NCBI GenBank assembly: GCA_013433145.1
Contig: CM024190.1
Coordinates: forward strand, 1,426,001 to 1,490,000
Direction: 5' to 3'
DNA length: 64,000 nt
Origin: Ascaris suum
Lineage: Eukaryota; Nematoda; Chromadorea; Rhabditida; Ascarididae
Below are positions 37,941-49,573 of the stretch, piece by piece. The translations under genes were made by a program, and so were the position numbers. How positions within the stretch are numbered: position 1 is the first letter of the stretch; every line of letters starts with the position of its first letter. The notes under the pieces were generated by a model. It saw nothing but the letters and a program-made list of their open reading frames with translations. It searched no databases and had not been told where the DNA came from.

Positions 37941-38173
37941 ATGCAAAAGTGAGAAACAAATTTGCAGTATTACCTAGAATACTACGAAGAAAGCTGGAAG
38001 AATTTGCAATAACGGAAGTAATACTTCAGTCTGTTGTTAGTTGGTTACAGTCAAAGAAATATACTCCATACGATACTAGACTGAACATTTTAATAAACTG
38101 TGACAAGTACCTACATATAGGCATTACTAAATGCCTGCCACTCCTATCCGTTCATTTAGCAGATATCACGTGA
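37941..38173 (+). CDS. Possible terminal exon, unknown product
   Basis: A T-rich pyrimidine tract followed by ATTTTGCAG (ending at 37940) resembles a splice acceptor. The frame after it stays open for about 76 codons to a stop at 38173. The translation (NKFAVLPRILRRKLEEF, then LQSVVSWLQSKKYTPYD) is balanced and amphipathic, with basic and acidic residues spaced as in a helix. If read from the upstream ATG at 37883, a Phe-rich stretch forms a false signal-like sequence that is really the translated T tract. No domain is recognised and no upstream exon was linked to it. Confidence 0.2.
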
Positions 38174-38720
38174 CCCAAAGAATAGATTATTCATTTGAAT
38201 AAAGTGTACGCATCTTGAGAATCAAGAAATATGAAGTTGTTCTACCGTTGCGAACAACAATTTCACAGTAATACTCCTACTCCCATGAAACTAGCCACGG
38301 ACACATATATCTTTTAAAAGAAATTGCACTCACTAATTAGATGAATGCCACAATGTTATATCATACTTGTTTGCTATGTGATTCCACATTTACAGCATCT
38401 ACTATATTATCGTACAATATAGACGAATATACCTAAGTGCACTATTTTGTGATGCGTAAATGCCGGTTACCGCCCAATAATGCTACAAAAATGCACTATC
38501 ATTCACTGTTTGTATAACTATTGATCTTTTTCTATCTTTAAACTGTGAATAAAAAAGACTTCCACATTCTCTTGCATAGACACCTCTTCAACGTTGGTGT
38601 TCATTATCTCGTCTACTATACAACTTAATGCTTTTCTTCGATTTCTTTTGAAAGGGTTCGCCGTCCTCACAACAATAAAAACAAGTGCTTATAGCAAATT
38701 TGGCAACCGTTATCTTTGTC
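38174..38720. other. No recognisable feature
   Basis: AT-rich DNA without motifs. Confidence 0.5.
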
Positions 38721-38721
38721 T

Positions 38722-39006
38722 TTAATTAACAGTTCGATCATGTACCTCACAAAAGGTGAATATTTCGTGATAACTGCTACTTATTGAACAGACTTTACTT
38801 TTGTTGTGAAAGGATTTCGGCCTTGGAAGCTTTTCATTCCCATATTCTATATCTTGCTGATGTTTCGACACGAATTGCTCATCACTGATAGACGTGAAGC
38901 TAACTCGAAATAAGAGTGAAACAATTTTACTAAAATATGTGAGATTGCCAGTTAAGTTTGAAACGTCGAAAATATAAGTCCTAGACGATAACAGGACGGT
39001 ACGCAA
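38722..39006 (-). CDS. 94-codon open frame, unknown
   Basis: ATG at 39004-39006 and stop at 38722. Codons are fairly mixed, and the carboxy-terminal half is charged (SDEQFVSKHQQDIEYGNEKL and on), unlike the usual T-rich spurious frames. No domain, signal peptide or clear splice context was found. A decayed repeat protein or chance is as likely as a gene. Confidence 0.17.
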   Translation of the reverse strand: MRTVLLSSRTYIFDVSNLTGNLTYFSKIVSLLFRVSFTSISDEQFVSKHQQDIEYGNEKLPRPKSFHNKSKVCSISSSYHEIFTFCEVHDRTVN

Positions 39007-39167
39007 TTATTTAAATGAAGAATGAAATGAAACAATTGAAATTAGTCTGCTACTAATCAGAGCAATCACTTCAATGCACATCTTTCAATGAACATGCAGT
39101 TTTCCAATTTTATTGCATTCCGAACGTCCAAAACTATCCTTCACATGGAATCGAAGAGCCGAATGTG

Positions 39168-39195
39168 CTAGGCTGTTAAATCTAGGCTGTTAAAT
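39168..39195. repeat. Perfect 14-bp tandem duplication
   Basis: The unit CTAGGCTGTTAAAT occurs twice back to back (39168-39181 and 39182-39195) with no mismatch, suggesting a recent slippage-type duplication. Confidence 0.97.
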
Positions 39196-39249
39196 AAGAG
39201 GGAGAATTTTGGTACCACTTACCTATATCCATTTAAATATTCAAGTCTT

Positions 39250-39456
39250 TCACTTAATAAAATTCTGACCTTCAGCACAAGCACCCTCAGTGCAGTTGCT
39301 TAGTGAAGAATGAGGCAAAAACCCCTCTTTTGATCGTGGAACCCTCTCTCCACCTCGAACACAAGAACATGTGTGCCTAGCACCTTCAAATTCAAGTCCA
39401 ATCGCCGTTCTAATTTTAGCCGCAAAAGTCTCATTTATGCCGGCCATTTTCTCCAT
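39250..39456 (-). CDS. 68-codon open frame, possible exon, unknown
   Basis: ATG at 39454-39456 and stop at 39250. The translation (MEKMAGINETFAAKIRTAIG, then Cys/Gly/Arg-rich HTCSCVRGGERV, then SNCTEGACAEG) has balanced composition and four cysteines, and the segment is GC-richer than its flanks. A GTCAGA that could serve as a 5' splice site follows the GACAEG codons near 39270. No family recognised. Confidence 0.2.
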   Translation of the reverse strand: MEKMAGINETFAAKIRTAIGLEFEGARHTCSCVRGGERVPRSKEGFLPHSSLSNCTEGACAEGQNFIK

Positions 39457-39459
39457 AAT

Positions 39460-39725
39460 CAGCTTTACCTTAGAAATGTTGGAACTTTAGAACTTCGATG
39501 TTCGAACTCAACGCTATAGAATAGAATAATTTTTTAGCGATAGTGAGCTGAAGTGCATAGATTTGCATGTAATGACTTCTGAAGTGAAAATTTTTAGCCT
39601 ACATTGTACCTCAAACAAATGCTCATTTCTGTGCATATATTTCACCTTCGAATATGGCGTTTTTTTTTTCTTTTTTTTGTTGGCTGCTAAGCGTCCTCAA
39701 ACAACGGAGAAACGCGCTGAAGTCG
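39460..39725. other. No recognisable feature
   Basis: AT-rich DNA with T runs near 39660-39679. Confidence 0.5.
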
Positions 39726-39727
39726 GC

Positions 39728-39749
39728 AAAAAAAAAAAAAAAAAAAAAA
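39728..39749. repeat. Poly-A tract, A22
   Basis: Uninterrupted run of 22 adenines, the longest A tract in the window. Confidence 0.95.
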
Positions 39750-41285
39750 CGTGCGAAGGACAGTGTTTTTTATAGTACTTCAAATTGGCGCCCTCATCCA
39801 TGCATCAGCACCTCTCAACAAAGTGCTTCTCAATCAACGCCGAATTGAAGTGTAATATGCAGCATCATATCTCATTCCCTCGTTCCAAATACAGTATATA
39901 GTTTTCTAGTAGATTCTCAACTTATTTTGCAGTCAATCGTAAATTATAATCGTCTCAACACTTATGAATAGCACATTTACACGTTCGATTCTTTCATCGC
40001 ATGAATGAATTTTAGCGTGTAAACACCTCACCCTCTCTCTGTTCATTTTCTGGATGCAGAAAATTGATAGATTTATAAGAATCGGTTGCGTTTCCAACCT
40101 TTTTTTTTAAAAATTATTTTATCCCTGAGCTCTTCTTTTTCTTTGCAAATGCACAACGAGCGAAATTTATTGGAAAGAAAGTTGAAAAGGGTTTGTGAGC
40201 GGCTGTCGTCGGCGTGGGTACAGTAGGGCGGTGAGCAAGTAACTGTTCGCATTGATGAATGCGATTGGTTAAGAATGGCCATCGAAGAGTTCGACTAAGA
40301 TTAATGCATGTGTCACATTGCAAAAATAAATGACCGATTAGACGACATTCAAATTGTTTTATGCTCAATGAGGATGCAACTCCTATATCGGACCGACCCG
40401 ATCAGTGAGTTATTATTAACGTTTTCATGTCACGATCGTTCGCAGATCAATGTTCCATTTCAAGTTTCTATAATCTGAATCAAACTTATCCCTCAACTTG
40501 ATTTTGAATATCAATTAGTAATTCAAAATGCAAAAAATTGTATGGCGCCATTCAAGAGTTGTAAGTTCGATATTCGTTGTTAGAATTCTAACCGACTAAA
40601 GTTGCGCTCATTTTACAAGACGGAAATGAATTTGTTATGTGTGATTTCGGTCACAGGTGCAAACGTGACTCGACCACTAATTTTTTCTTTCTTTTTGATA
40701 GCAGTGTGCTGCAAGAATCAAGCATTGCAAAACACTTTGAAAGCGGCATGTAGACGCGTTATTTTACTCAATTTTGCTATCATCTAGAGCTCTTTCTATC
40801 AGGTATGATCCCCTAGTTCATATAAAAACCACTGCATTGCTATGCGCTAAAAATAATCCAATGCAGCACATGTTGCTTTTTTTTTTCGATCCTCGGCTGC
40901 CTACTGATTTTTAAAGGAAGATTGCGTAAACGATTAAATCTCCTCTGATGGAATTATGTTAGCAGGTGCACTTTGAGGGTTCGAAACGAACAACGGGCTG
41001 TTAGAGCTTGCAGTTCGAAAATTGTTCTTTCTAAGTGACGATCACAATTCTGCAGTGGCTCATTTTGCGGCACCTGCTGCTATCAAAGAATACAAATATA
41101 ATGAAATCAATTGATGCTGGAGGTTCCTATCAAAAAGTTGAGAGGAAAAACATTCGTATAAAAGTGCAAAAATTTCACGTGAGATCTCACCTTTGTGACG
41201 CGAAGGTAAACGAGTAGTGCAGAGTGCGTACGTAACACTGTAATGTATGGTATGTCGCAAAAGAAGCGCAGCCACAAGCTAACTG
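39750..41285. other. No recognisable gene
   Basis: Short frames at 40073-40368 (minus), 40602-40787 (plus) and 41035-41275 (both strands) have no domain. AT-rich with modest GC increase after 41200. Confidence 0.5.
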
Positions 41286-41332
41286 GTCAATGGTGCGTTT
41301 TTGTGATGCAGCTGCTGCTGTGTTGTTGACGT

Positions 41333-41360
41333 TTGCGTTGAATATGAATATTCAACGCAA
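41333..41360. repeat. Near-perfect 28-bp palindrome
   Basis: Left arm TTGCGTTGAATAT (41333-41345) and its exact complement ATATTCAACGCAA (41348-41360) are separated by only GA. Arms this long with a 2-base spacer are very unlikely by chance in 64 kb. It lies in a GC-richer patch (about 41290-41400) crossed by an unremarkable 67-codon plus-strand frame. It could be a dimeric transcription-factor site, a cruciform, or the end-to-end remnant of a small inverted-repeat element. Confidence 0.95.
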
Positions 41361-41905
41361 CGAGACGTTGCCGTCGCGCAGAAGGAGCCTTGCTTTTTTT
41401 TGTGTTCTAGCCATTATGCAAAAATCAAACAGCTCTGAGGCATGCTCTATTCACGCTACAGGAAGTGCTCTAGTTGGCTTTTTTTTTTGCTAGCAATCGT
41501 GCTATTTTTTTCTGATATAGGAAATGCACTCTGAAAAGCTTTTATGAAGACGCATAGACTCAGTATCTTATGCGCAGACAGCTGTAACAACCAAACTTAT
41601 CGCTTTCGTCGAAAGATCGACCAGAAAAAAATTCACTTGAACAAGTAAATTGATAAGAGTAAAGTAGAGCAAAGATGAAGGAATCTTATTTATCAAAAGA
41701 GGAATTGATAGCCGAATTAATCTTGTAGTAACGCTTGCTGGGGAAGGAATAAGGGCTACAAGCAGAACGACGCCGCTGAATGGATGCTAACAACGCAATG
41801 AAAAGTGACCTATGGCAGATGTGCCAACATGAGAAGCTTATAATTAAGCGTTAAAATCCATGTGGATGAATCCAGCTAGCAAAGGCATCATCGCTTAAAG
41901 CGCTT
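41361..41905. other. No recognisable feature
   Basis: AT-rich, with short T runs near 41394 and 41482. No gene. Confidence 0.5.
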
Positions 41906-41909
41906 ATCG

Positions 41910-41974
41910 CATATCTGTTCCTGAGAAGTCATCTGGCTATACCATATCTGTTCTTGGGCATCACTTAACTATGG
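41910..41974. repeat. Degenerate tandem duplication of about 33 bp
   Basis: Two adjacent units start with CATATCTGTTC (41910 and 41943). The second is similar but diverged and about one base shorter, indicating an older duplication. Confidence 0.65.
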
Positions 41975-43490
41975 TGAACTTTAGAGCTATTTGGAGCCAT
42001 CTACTGATAAATTCAGCGATAAGTTGCTCCACCGAAACGGTAAAAATAATGAGAATTACATTGATATGCCTATAGATTCGTCAGTTACATTGATAATTCG
42101 CCATTCAATAACTCCTACCTACGGATATTCACTCTATGTATATTATATGATCATAAACGTACGCATCAATGCCTTTTGTAGTTAATTACATTGAGAAGTT
42201 TATCTATAAAATTACAGGAAGAATTTTTATGAAGTAAGTTTAACGAATATTTCAACGATTATATTGAATTTTTTTTTCTAGATTAAAACAACGACAATGA
42301 TTATTTTATTAATCTGTTCATCTTGTTTCATCGATGATATTTGATTCGCTGAATGGAATACGCTCCGACGACAATGATTTTATTTATTTATTTTTTGCTT
42401 TCAGCCCTAAGCCGAATCTGAGTAAAGTAGGAAAGTTTTCTCATAAATACTGCATTTGACACGCTGAATTGTCCACCTTAGTTAGTTTTCATGAGGTTTT
42501 AAATTCATATGGCGCCTTTTCTACTGACAGCAGTGGAAATAATATCATTTCTGATGAAGAAACATCGACATCGGAAAAGAATAGTATAAAATAGTGCTAT
42601 TTACAGTTCACTTGACGTTCAAGCAAAGGCGTATAGCTCTATGAATGCCGGTTATGTGTCTCAATATTTGTAGATAGATGTGATGATGTGAGTCTATAAC
42701 GAATGCATTTTAAAAACCATAGACGATCGGAGAGTGGTGCAAATATGAGCCTTTTCAAGTCTCTTAAGGAGAGACAGAGAAAAGATGTAAGCAGAATACT
42801 ATTTAGTCAAGCTATTATCCATTCGTGTGAATATGCTATGCAAGTTGCATCTTTCTTATGCGCCTTCACTGTCACGTTACTTGGAAGGAATCTCTGGAAT
42901 AGGTTGCGTATAATTTTTCGACGAGCGAAGCTCCACTGATAAAAATTTTGTGCCACCATTGCAAACAAATGTGGCAACTGTAAGCCAAAGGAATATAATT
43001 CATTAATGATACCAACACATCGAGTAACTTATGCATCCCAACCTTTAAGGCGCAGCAATAAAGTTCACAAGTGGATAGTTTCTCTTGCTTATAAGCACTT
43101 CAGGAAAGTTAGTGGAGGATACGGTACAATGACGTTTATGTGATCGGTCATTTGTGCTGCTGACACATGTTTTCGCGATGTGCGTAGCGAGCGTACAATA
43201 TATACAAATGTTCAACGCTACAATTTAAGTTTGTGCAGCGTAAATTTGGAGGTATAATAAGAAGACAGCTTAGAAAATCTCCATCATCAGAGAAAGAGGA
43301 AGAGACTGTTCAGTCACCTGTTTGCTACGTTAGGATCACCTCTGGTCAGTCTAGTTCGTTCTATCGGCTATGATCAGAAAACAGTTTGTATCTGCCAAAA
43401 AATATAGTAATTCTTCCACAGTAGCAGCTCTTAAACAGGCGATTAATGGATTTTCAAACAAAAAGCTTTGCTCAGAACTCGAAGGATGTG
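41975..43490. other. No recognisable gene
   Basis: A plus-strand frame at 42703-42939 (78 codons, basic) has no recognised domain. Otherwise AT-rich. Confidence 0.5.
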
Positions 43491-43498
43491 AAAATATT

Positions 43499-43701
43499 CA
43501 GTTGGATTCAAGAAGAAGGAAATTTTTTTGAGCTCAACTTCGGAAACGGGTATCAATCTTTACGAAGCCCTCCATTATTTACGTGCCGCGGTACATCACC
43601 TTCAAGAAAGAAATAATGCTGAGCAAATTTTGAGATTATTATCTCAGGTGGAAAAACCTTACAAGCCATATATTACTAAGCCTTGGAATGTTCACTATTA
43701 G
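43499..43701 (+). CDS. Open frame without ATG, possible exon, unknown
   Basis: Stop-free frame of about 66 codons ending with a stop near 43701. The central part (INLYEALHYLRAAVHHL, then QERNNAEQILRLLSQVEK) is helix-like, with alternating hydrophobic and charged residues. An acceptor-like ATATTCAG lies at its 5' side, ending near 43501. No ATG begins it, so it could only be an internal or terminal exon. No family is recognised, and a linked upstream exon was not found. Confidence 0.2.
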
Positions 43702-43704
43702 AAG

Positions 43705-46700
43705 CTATCTCGTTTTCTTCTGCTGTCTAAAGGAAATAACAAGAAGCATAGAACGACAACGAAGAAGGCGAAAATTAGCAATTTTTTCAAGAAACCTTTG
43801 AATAAACGAGATTTCACGAGGAAAATAACCGACAAAATCCAAATATAGTTGAATTATTGAAACTTTTGAATAAGAAAAACTTATCCATCTTCTAGTCAAC
43901 CAAAATAAACCTTAAAAAATCCGTTTACGTAGCTAAAGAAAATATTTACGAGCCTTCCACCAATCGCATTATCAAGTGGACATTGGTGAGGTGTTAATGG
44001 GTATTCCAAAATGTGGCGCTAATATTGTGTGTAACATGCGAAAATGCATAGCTCTGACCGATTGGAATGCAAGCGCACTACATGCACAGAATAATTTGAT
44101 GATAAGATGGAGATAGGGATGTACGATAGTAAGGTTTAATCGTTCAATCACGCATAATCATTTAGCGGTATTCCTGACGCTTTCTTTCTGGATTGCTATG
44201 CACACGGAATCTTTCTCCATAGAGCAGTACCTCAGTGGTCAAAAGTAGCTAAGTTGTGTAATGGCTGGCAGAGGGAAATATCAGTGGTGGAAGTCGACCG
44301 AGAACGTAATGCTCAAAGTTATAAGTTTTTAAAAACTTGTTAACTGATCAATATTGACAGGTTAAACGGCAATTAGGAGAGCATCCAAAAGGAAATTCTT
44401 AGCTAATATTGCCATCATCCAGAGACACACTAAGTAATCAAAAATCACTGAAATAGTATAAAGAAAAGTGAAGAAAAACTTTTTCAAAAGCGAAGTCTTC
44501 TTATTACAGATAGCTGCAAACATGCTAAGAGGGTAGCGCAAGTAACCAGAAAGCAATCTCGAAGCCCCCGATAGCCTAGGAGACAACTGAATAAACGTGC
44601 TCCTGTAAAAAATTTTGTGAGTGTCGTTTTTGACCAAAATAACTGTCGAAATGAATGAAAATATTTTAATAGCGAAAAATACACAGGCCACACATATTCA
44701 GATGAAATAATTTCGAGAAGCAAATTATATACCTCAGAAGAACATTGACTTGTTATATTATAGAGTATCCGTATATCTTTTAAAGAATACACGCTGCTTA
44801 TGGATTTGAGCTGTCGGACATTTCAATTTGCTGTTCAGTTTTATAGCATGAAATTTTGTCCAACAAGATTCGCCGATTCATTGTTTTGTAAATGTTGAAT
44901 TCGCATGATTTGATGCAATTAATTCGTCAAAGAAGTAAGAATCTTGTTGAATTTTTTGAAGACTACCCGAACTTCAATACGTGAAGTCCCCGCTATGGAG
45001 AGGAGAATTCATAGTGAATGAGTGCAGTGTCGACTGATGAGGTGCCTTTTTTTTTAAAGCTATGCGATATCGTTGTCATTCGCTGACAGAGTGCTAGAGT
45101 TTGCAACTTCAAATTAGCAAAAATCGCTCTTATTTTTGTTGCGGATGAAAATAGCCTAATATAATTTTAACCACGGCTTATTTATCAATTTCCTTTATTC
45201 CTGTGCATTTTTAAGGAGTCATAACCGCTGTTTACCCTTTACTAAAGATATCATAGCAAGTGACTTCCGAAAATAAATCAACACGGACAAAGCTTCATAA
45301 GAGGAAAAGAAATCTGCTTTTGCATGTTCTTAAGAGAACACCCATACAGCTAATCATTCCTTACTAATTTTAAAACGTCCCCTAAACCGATGCCATTACA
45401 ACACACTTTTCCAAATAGCTGTACAACTCCGTAGTTTTTATTCTACAGGACCTTCTCAAAGACGACCACGACCCTCCATCGAAGAGTCTCTCAAAGACGC
45501 TGTTAGGAATCAAAACCAGAAATTTTTACAGTATATATGTCAATTTCAGAAAGCCATCTCAAATGAATACGGTCGGTGGTAAGGAGCAAAAAAACTTCAT
45601 ATAAGAACGTCCTCATAATAAAATAAACGCAAGTAACTGCGTGCAACTGACGGCAAACACAAAAACCTTATCTTTGTCTACATTATATGCGTGTAAGATG
45701 CAAGTGCAACGATGATTTCAGCAATTTTGCCTGAATTCTTTTACGAAACTATGATACGCTATGAAGAAGTAAAACTATAACAGAATGGTAAGATAAAATC
45801 ACTTAGTAGGTGAAATACTTTTATTGAACTAAAATTCAACAAATAATTCATCGAAATCGTCTATAAATCGCATGAGGGAGAGAAAACAAGCACTAATCCA
45901 AGAATGAAATATTCACAACTGTAGCTTGAGATAAAAATTTGAGCGCGAACTATTCAAATGGCAACTAATGAGCATCTTTCTACATCTTCCCACACAATTT
46001 CTAAATAGGAAAAACCATATTAGAAACCTAAAAATAACACCGCATATTACACAATGACTTTGATAATTTTCGCTGGCAAGATTCTTGAGCAACTCCACTC
46101 GCTCCCAATGAACTTTATAGGCTATAGTGGAGTATTTTTGTTAGTATGTCGCCTAGACAGCAGACGACGATGAAAATCTCTTAATGTTTTTTTCCCAGCT
46201 ATTCCACATTAATTACAAACTCACTATGCTACAGAATATTCGAAATTCGATTAAAATCGTGCATAGGTAGATATCCCCGTAACGGTTTTTTATTTGCAAG
46301 TGGTACCTTCTCAACAAAAACAGCCATCAATTAGTCATCATTAAAGAGTTTATTAATCGAAGTAATTCTTTAAATGTTCCGATTTGATGATTGCTTGTAA
46401 ATATATAAAATGTTTGCAAAACAAATAGTTTCTATGGGCGCTGTTTCCTTAACCATCGTGAAGCGTCATCAGCTACTTTCCTTCTCTCTCACCTAAAAGA
46501 CGATGGAGGATTCGAAAGAGACCGGAAGGCGACGCTGTTCGACTCACGATAACGACATTGTGAAATTTCTTTTTATTCATTTCCTATGCGATGCTGCAGC
46601 GATCATTTAAATCTTCCATCGTTCTGCCTTCCCTCACTTCCGTCGTAATAGAATCGCAAAGTGATCTTCATTAGCTCCAAATGAATCCAACAATTTCTAC

Positions 46701-47225
46701 ACTTATCATTTCATTCTTTGAGGTTTATCTAGGGAATTTATTCACAAGAATACATAATATACAAACGTATGAACCGTGAGAGCTCAGCAGATTTTCGCGC
46801 TGATCCCGTTATACGTTTCATAGCGTTCATTCTGAATTAAATATCAAAAACATTATCACGTGCGGAAATATAGCAATCTGATATTGTTATGCTTGAATTT
46901 GCTAGATATTTTGGGACGTAAAATGAGGTTGAAAAAAAGGACATAAAAACAAACTTCTAAATAACTTTCACCTCATTCTGCTGACATAGGTCCCCACTTA
47001 ATTCTCATGAGAGGAGAATTTTGAGAAACTTTAGAGAAAGACTCAAAAATAGATCTCTCTTTCTTTTACACTTTTCCGCATGCAGCATTCCTCTCAATAC
47101 CTTTATAAATATACTTCTGTTTCAGTAAGAACGTTCCAGCAATCTGATGGCGTAGAAAAAACGAACAGTTTGTTACCACATTGCGGCGCATTACGTAGTA
47201 GAATAGTGATATACCAGAAATGAAC
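43705..47225. other. AT-rich desert
   Basis: No recognisable gene. Minus-strand frames at 43705-43899 and 44362-44792 (two overlapping frames of 109 and 102 codons) are hydrophobic translations without a domain. Nothing of note from 45000 to 47200. Confidence 0.5.
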
Positions 47226-47228
47226 GGC

Positions 47229-47263
47229 GGAGAGGAGGGGAGGTGGGGGAGGTGGGGAGGGGA
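47229..47263. repeat. G-rich purine tract
   Basis: Contains GGGG, GGGGG and GGGG runs separated by AG or GT steps. Quadruplex-prone on the plus strand. Confidence 0.85.
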
Positions 47264-47540
47264 TTCATCTGAATGGAAACATCGCAATAACGAGAGTGAA
47301 TCTTAGTCAAAACAATTTTTTTTGTTTGAACCTAAAAATGGGGAAAATTTCGAATGTTAGCTAAATCCTTTGAGATGCTCCTGCTTCTTCGTCACTGGGG
47401 AATTACAGACGTCTCTCTATGATGCAACACAAATTTAATGTTTTCTCTTTTTCCTCATGCCTAAGTTTTCCCATATAAAATTTCAAGTTCTTCTTCTTTT
47501 GGATCATGCGCGCTTAAAACTCAATTCGGTCCAATTTACC

Positions 47541-47598
47541 TCTCTCCAAGTCCCCCCCCCCTCGGCCCTCTCCCTTCGCCCTTCTACCCTTCCTTCTA
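47541..47598. repeat. C-rich pyrimidine tract with C10
   Basis: Almost uninterrupted C/T sequence including 10 C at 47552-47561, about 300 bases from a purine tract of opposite strand bias. Confidence 0.85.
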
Positions 47599-47599
47599 A

Positions 47600-49570
47600 C
47601 TTAGAAGTTACAAATATGGTCGTTCGCGAGGATCTAAAATGAAATGCGACAGCACTACTTCACGCTTGGCTTATTCGCCGTAATATCTTTCCTCATCAAC
47701 CCCATCTTCGTGCAACTAGCAATAACATGATATACGAATGTTTCGTCATCACCAAAAAAAAAAAAAAAAATCAGCAGACTTATCTCTAACAGAAACAACA
47801 GACTTTCTTCGCCATTAACCGTACGATTCTCTCTTCTCTATTTTTTCTGTCGTACAGACGTCCAGTACAAGTTTCTCTTTTGTTTGGTACGCTAATGGTT
47901 ATAAGTGGGAAGAGTACGTTGACATTACGCTCCTCTGCAAGCGTGAAATATGTCATTGCTTAGAGTGCTAGATCTTGTTTTGCGATTCTCTAGTGATTTG
48001 AAAGATAATGGGCAAGGAAATAAACACGTCAAGTAATAATCGGCATTAAGTTCTATAGAAGTAATTGTAGGTAACTATTTAGGTTATTGTCAGGATAATG
48101 ATTTTTTTTTTCATGTATGATCGTTTTGAGAATTTCATCGTATTTCGGTCTTCATACTTTGAATCAGCCTCTGTATTGCGTAATAATTTATTCGATGAAT
48201 TTTATGTCCAGGAATATTTAACGCAAAATTTCATAAGCAACTTCTTGCATTTACGGTATTTGCCTTCTCTTTCGTTTGCTTACATATCGTTCCTTTCAAA
48301 TTGTTTTTCATCGATTCCTAGTAGGTGTTAGTTTTGTCTTCGTTGGTATCGCTTCACGGTGAGTATCGCTGATTTCAACTTTATCCGTTAGTATGCACCA
48401 ATTATTACCAAACTTTTGAGTTCAACTCTAATATTTGACCGCCTCTATTATTAGCATTGCTAATTTAACCGCATCTTCAGCATTCTTTTGAAGATCTCAC
48501 CATTTAGGTGCAAATTGCGCAAAACTTTTGCATATTCGCCAATTCCGTCTTCAATTCCATCTTCGTTTACAAAGATTTATTGTCTAGCAAATTTCTTTAC
48601 TCGTTGAATTTTTTCATAGTATTCATGAATAATAGCATTTTGAAATACAGATGAGTGAAAGCTTTTTCATTTGATCGCATTCCTTGCCAATATTTCAATA
48701 TATCGACGCATGTGCACTCAGTTAAGCTGAGTTGTTTTCAATCACACTATGGTCAATGGAACGAGTAAAAAGTTAAGTAAATGTGGATAGAGTTCGCTGC
48801 TTATTGTGTCACAACAAATGATTTAACTCATCATCGAAATATTAGAATTTCATGGTTGAGATTGTGAAGTGAGGTTCGAGAGCCTCAACTTCAACAACCT
48901 ACGTCATATTATCGCAGCAGCAAGCTCCATGGAACGCTATAGTTTTTCGTTCTTTAACTCAACATTCACGATTAATGCAAATTATTTACGAAGCATTTAC
49001 CCAATATGGGAGCAAAACTACCTGAAAGCTCGTCGGAACATTTCCGTATTTGCTAAACTAACCTGAATAAAGAGAAAATCAATAGTGAAATGAAAGTGGT
49101 GACAATCAGTGACTTCTCAAAAAAAAAAAAAAAAATCATCTGTTTTGTATGCAAGCTGGATTTGAGACTAAGCGCAAAGCATCAAAACTGGATGCGTTCC
49201 AAAAAAAAAAGATATTTTAATCCATTTATTGTTGATTTACATCGGTCAAGACAAGCGTGGTCACTTAAAATTGCTATGATATGATAATTATTGGCAATAT
49301 TTGTAAATAAAACAGCTATCGTCGAGCAAAGAAGCACGAATTGCGAGCAAAAGCGAACATTTTTAATTCATAAATGACCAAAGCATAGGAAATTATTACA
49401 GCATCAAGCAAAAAACACTCTAATTTTATCACTTGAAAATGTCACTATCGAAAATGATTTCGACAAAATTAGCTCAAAGATTCGCATAATTTCCCGTTGC
49501 ATCTTCAATTCACTTCTTCAACTCTATAAGGCTTCGAAGAAAAATCTCGAATTATCGTTTTAGAGATGAA
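47600..49570. other. No recognisable gene
   Basis: AT-rich with A17 at 47754-47770 and A15-class runs near 49120-49134. Short frames at 48098-48331, 48869-49066 and 49090-49284 (plus) have no domain. Confidence 0.5.
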
Positions 49571-49573
49571 TAG

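Noticed and set aside
37883..37943. Apparent signal peptide (Phe-rich start) on the frame ending at 38173
   Set aside because: The Phe run is the translated T-rich splice-acceptor-like tract; the frame is better read from after the CAG at 37940.
44362..44792. Two overlapping hydrophobic minus-strand frames, considered as a membrane protein
   Set aside because: They overlap in different frames, show no topology pattern beyond T-rich codons and have no family motif.
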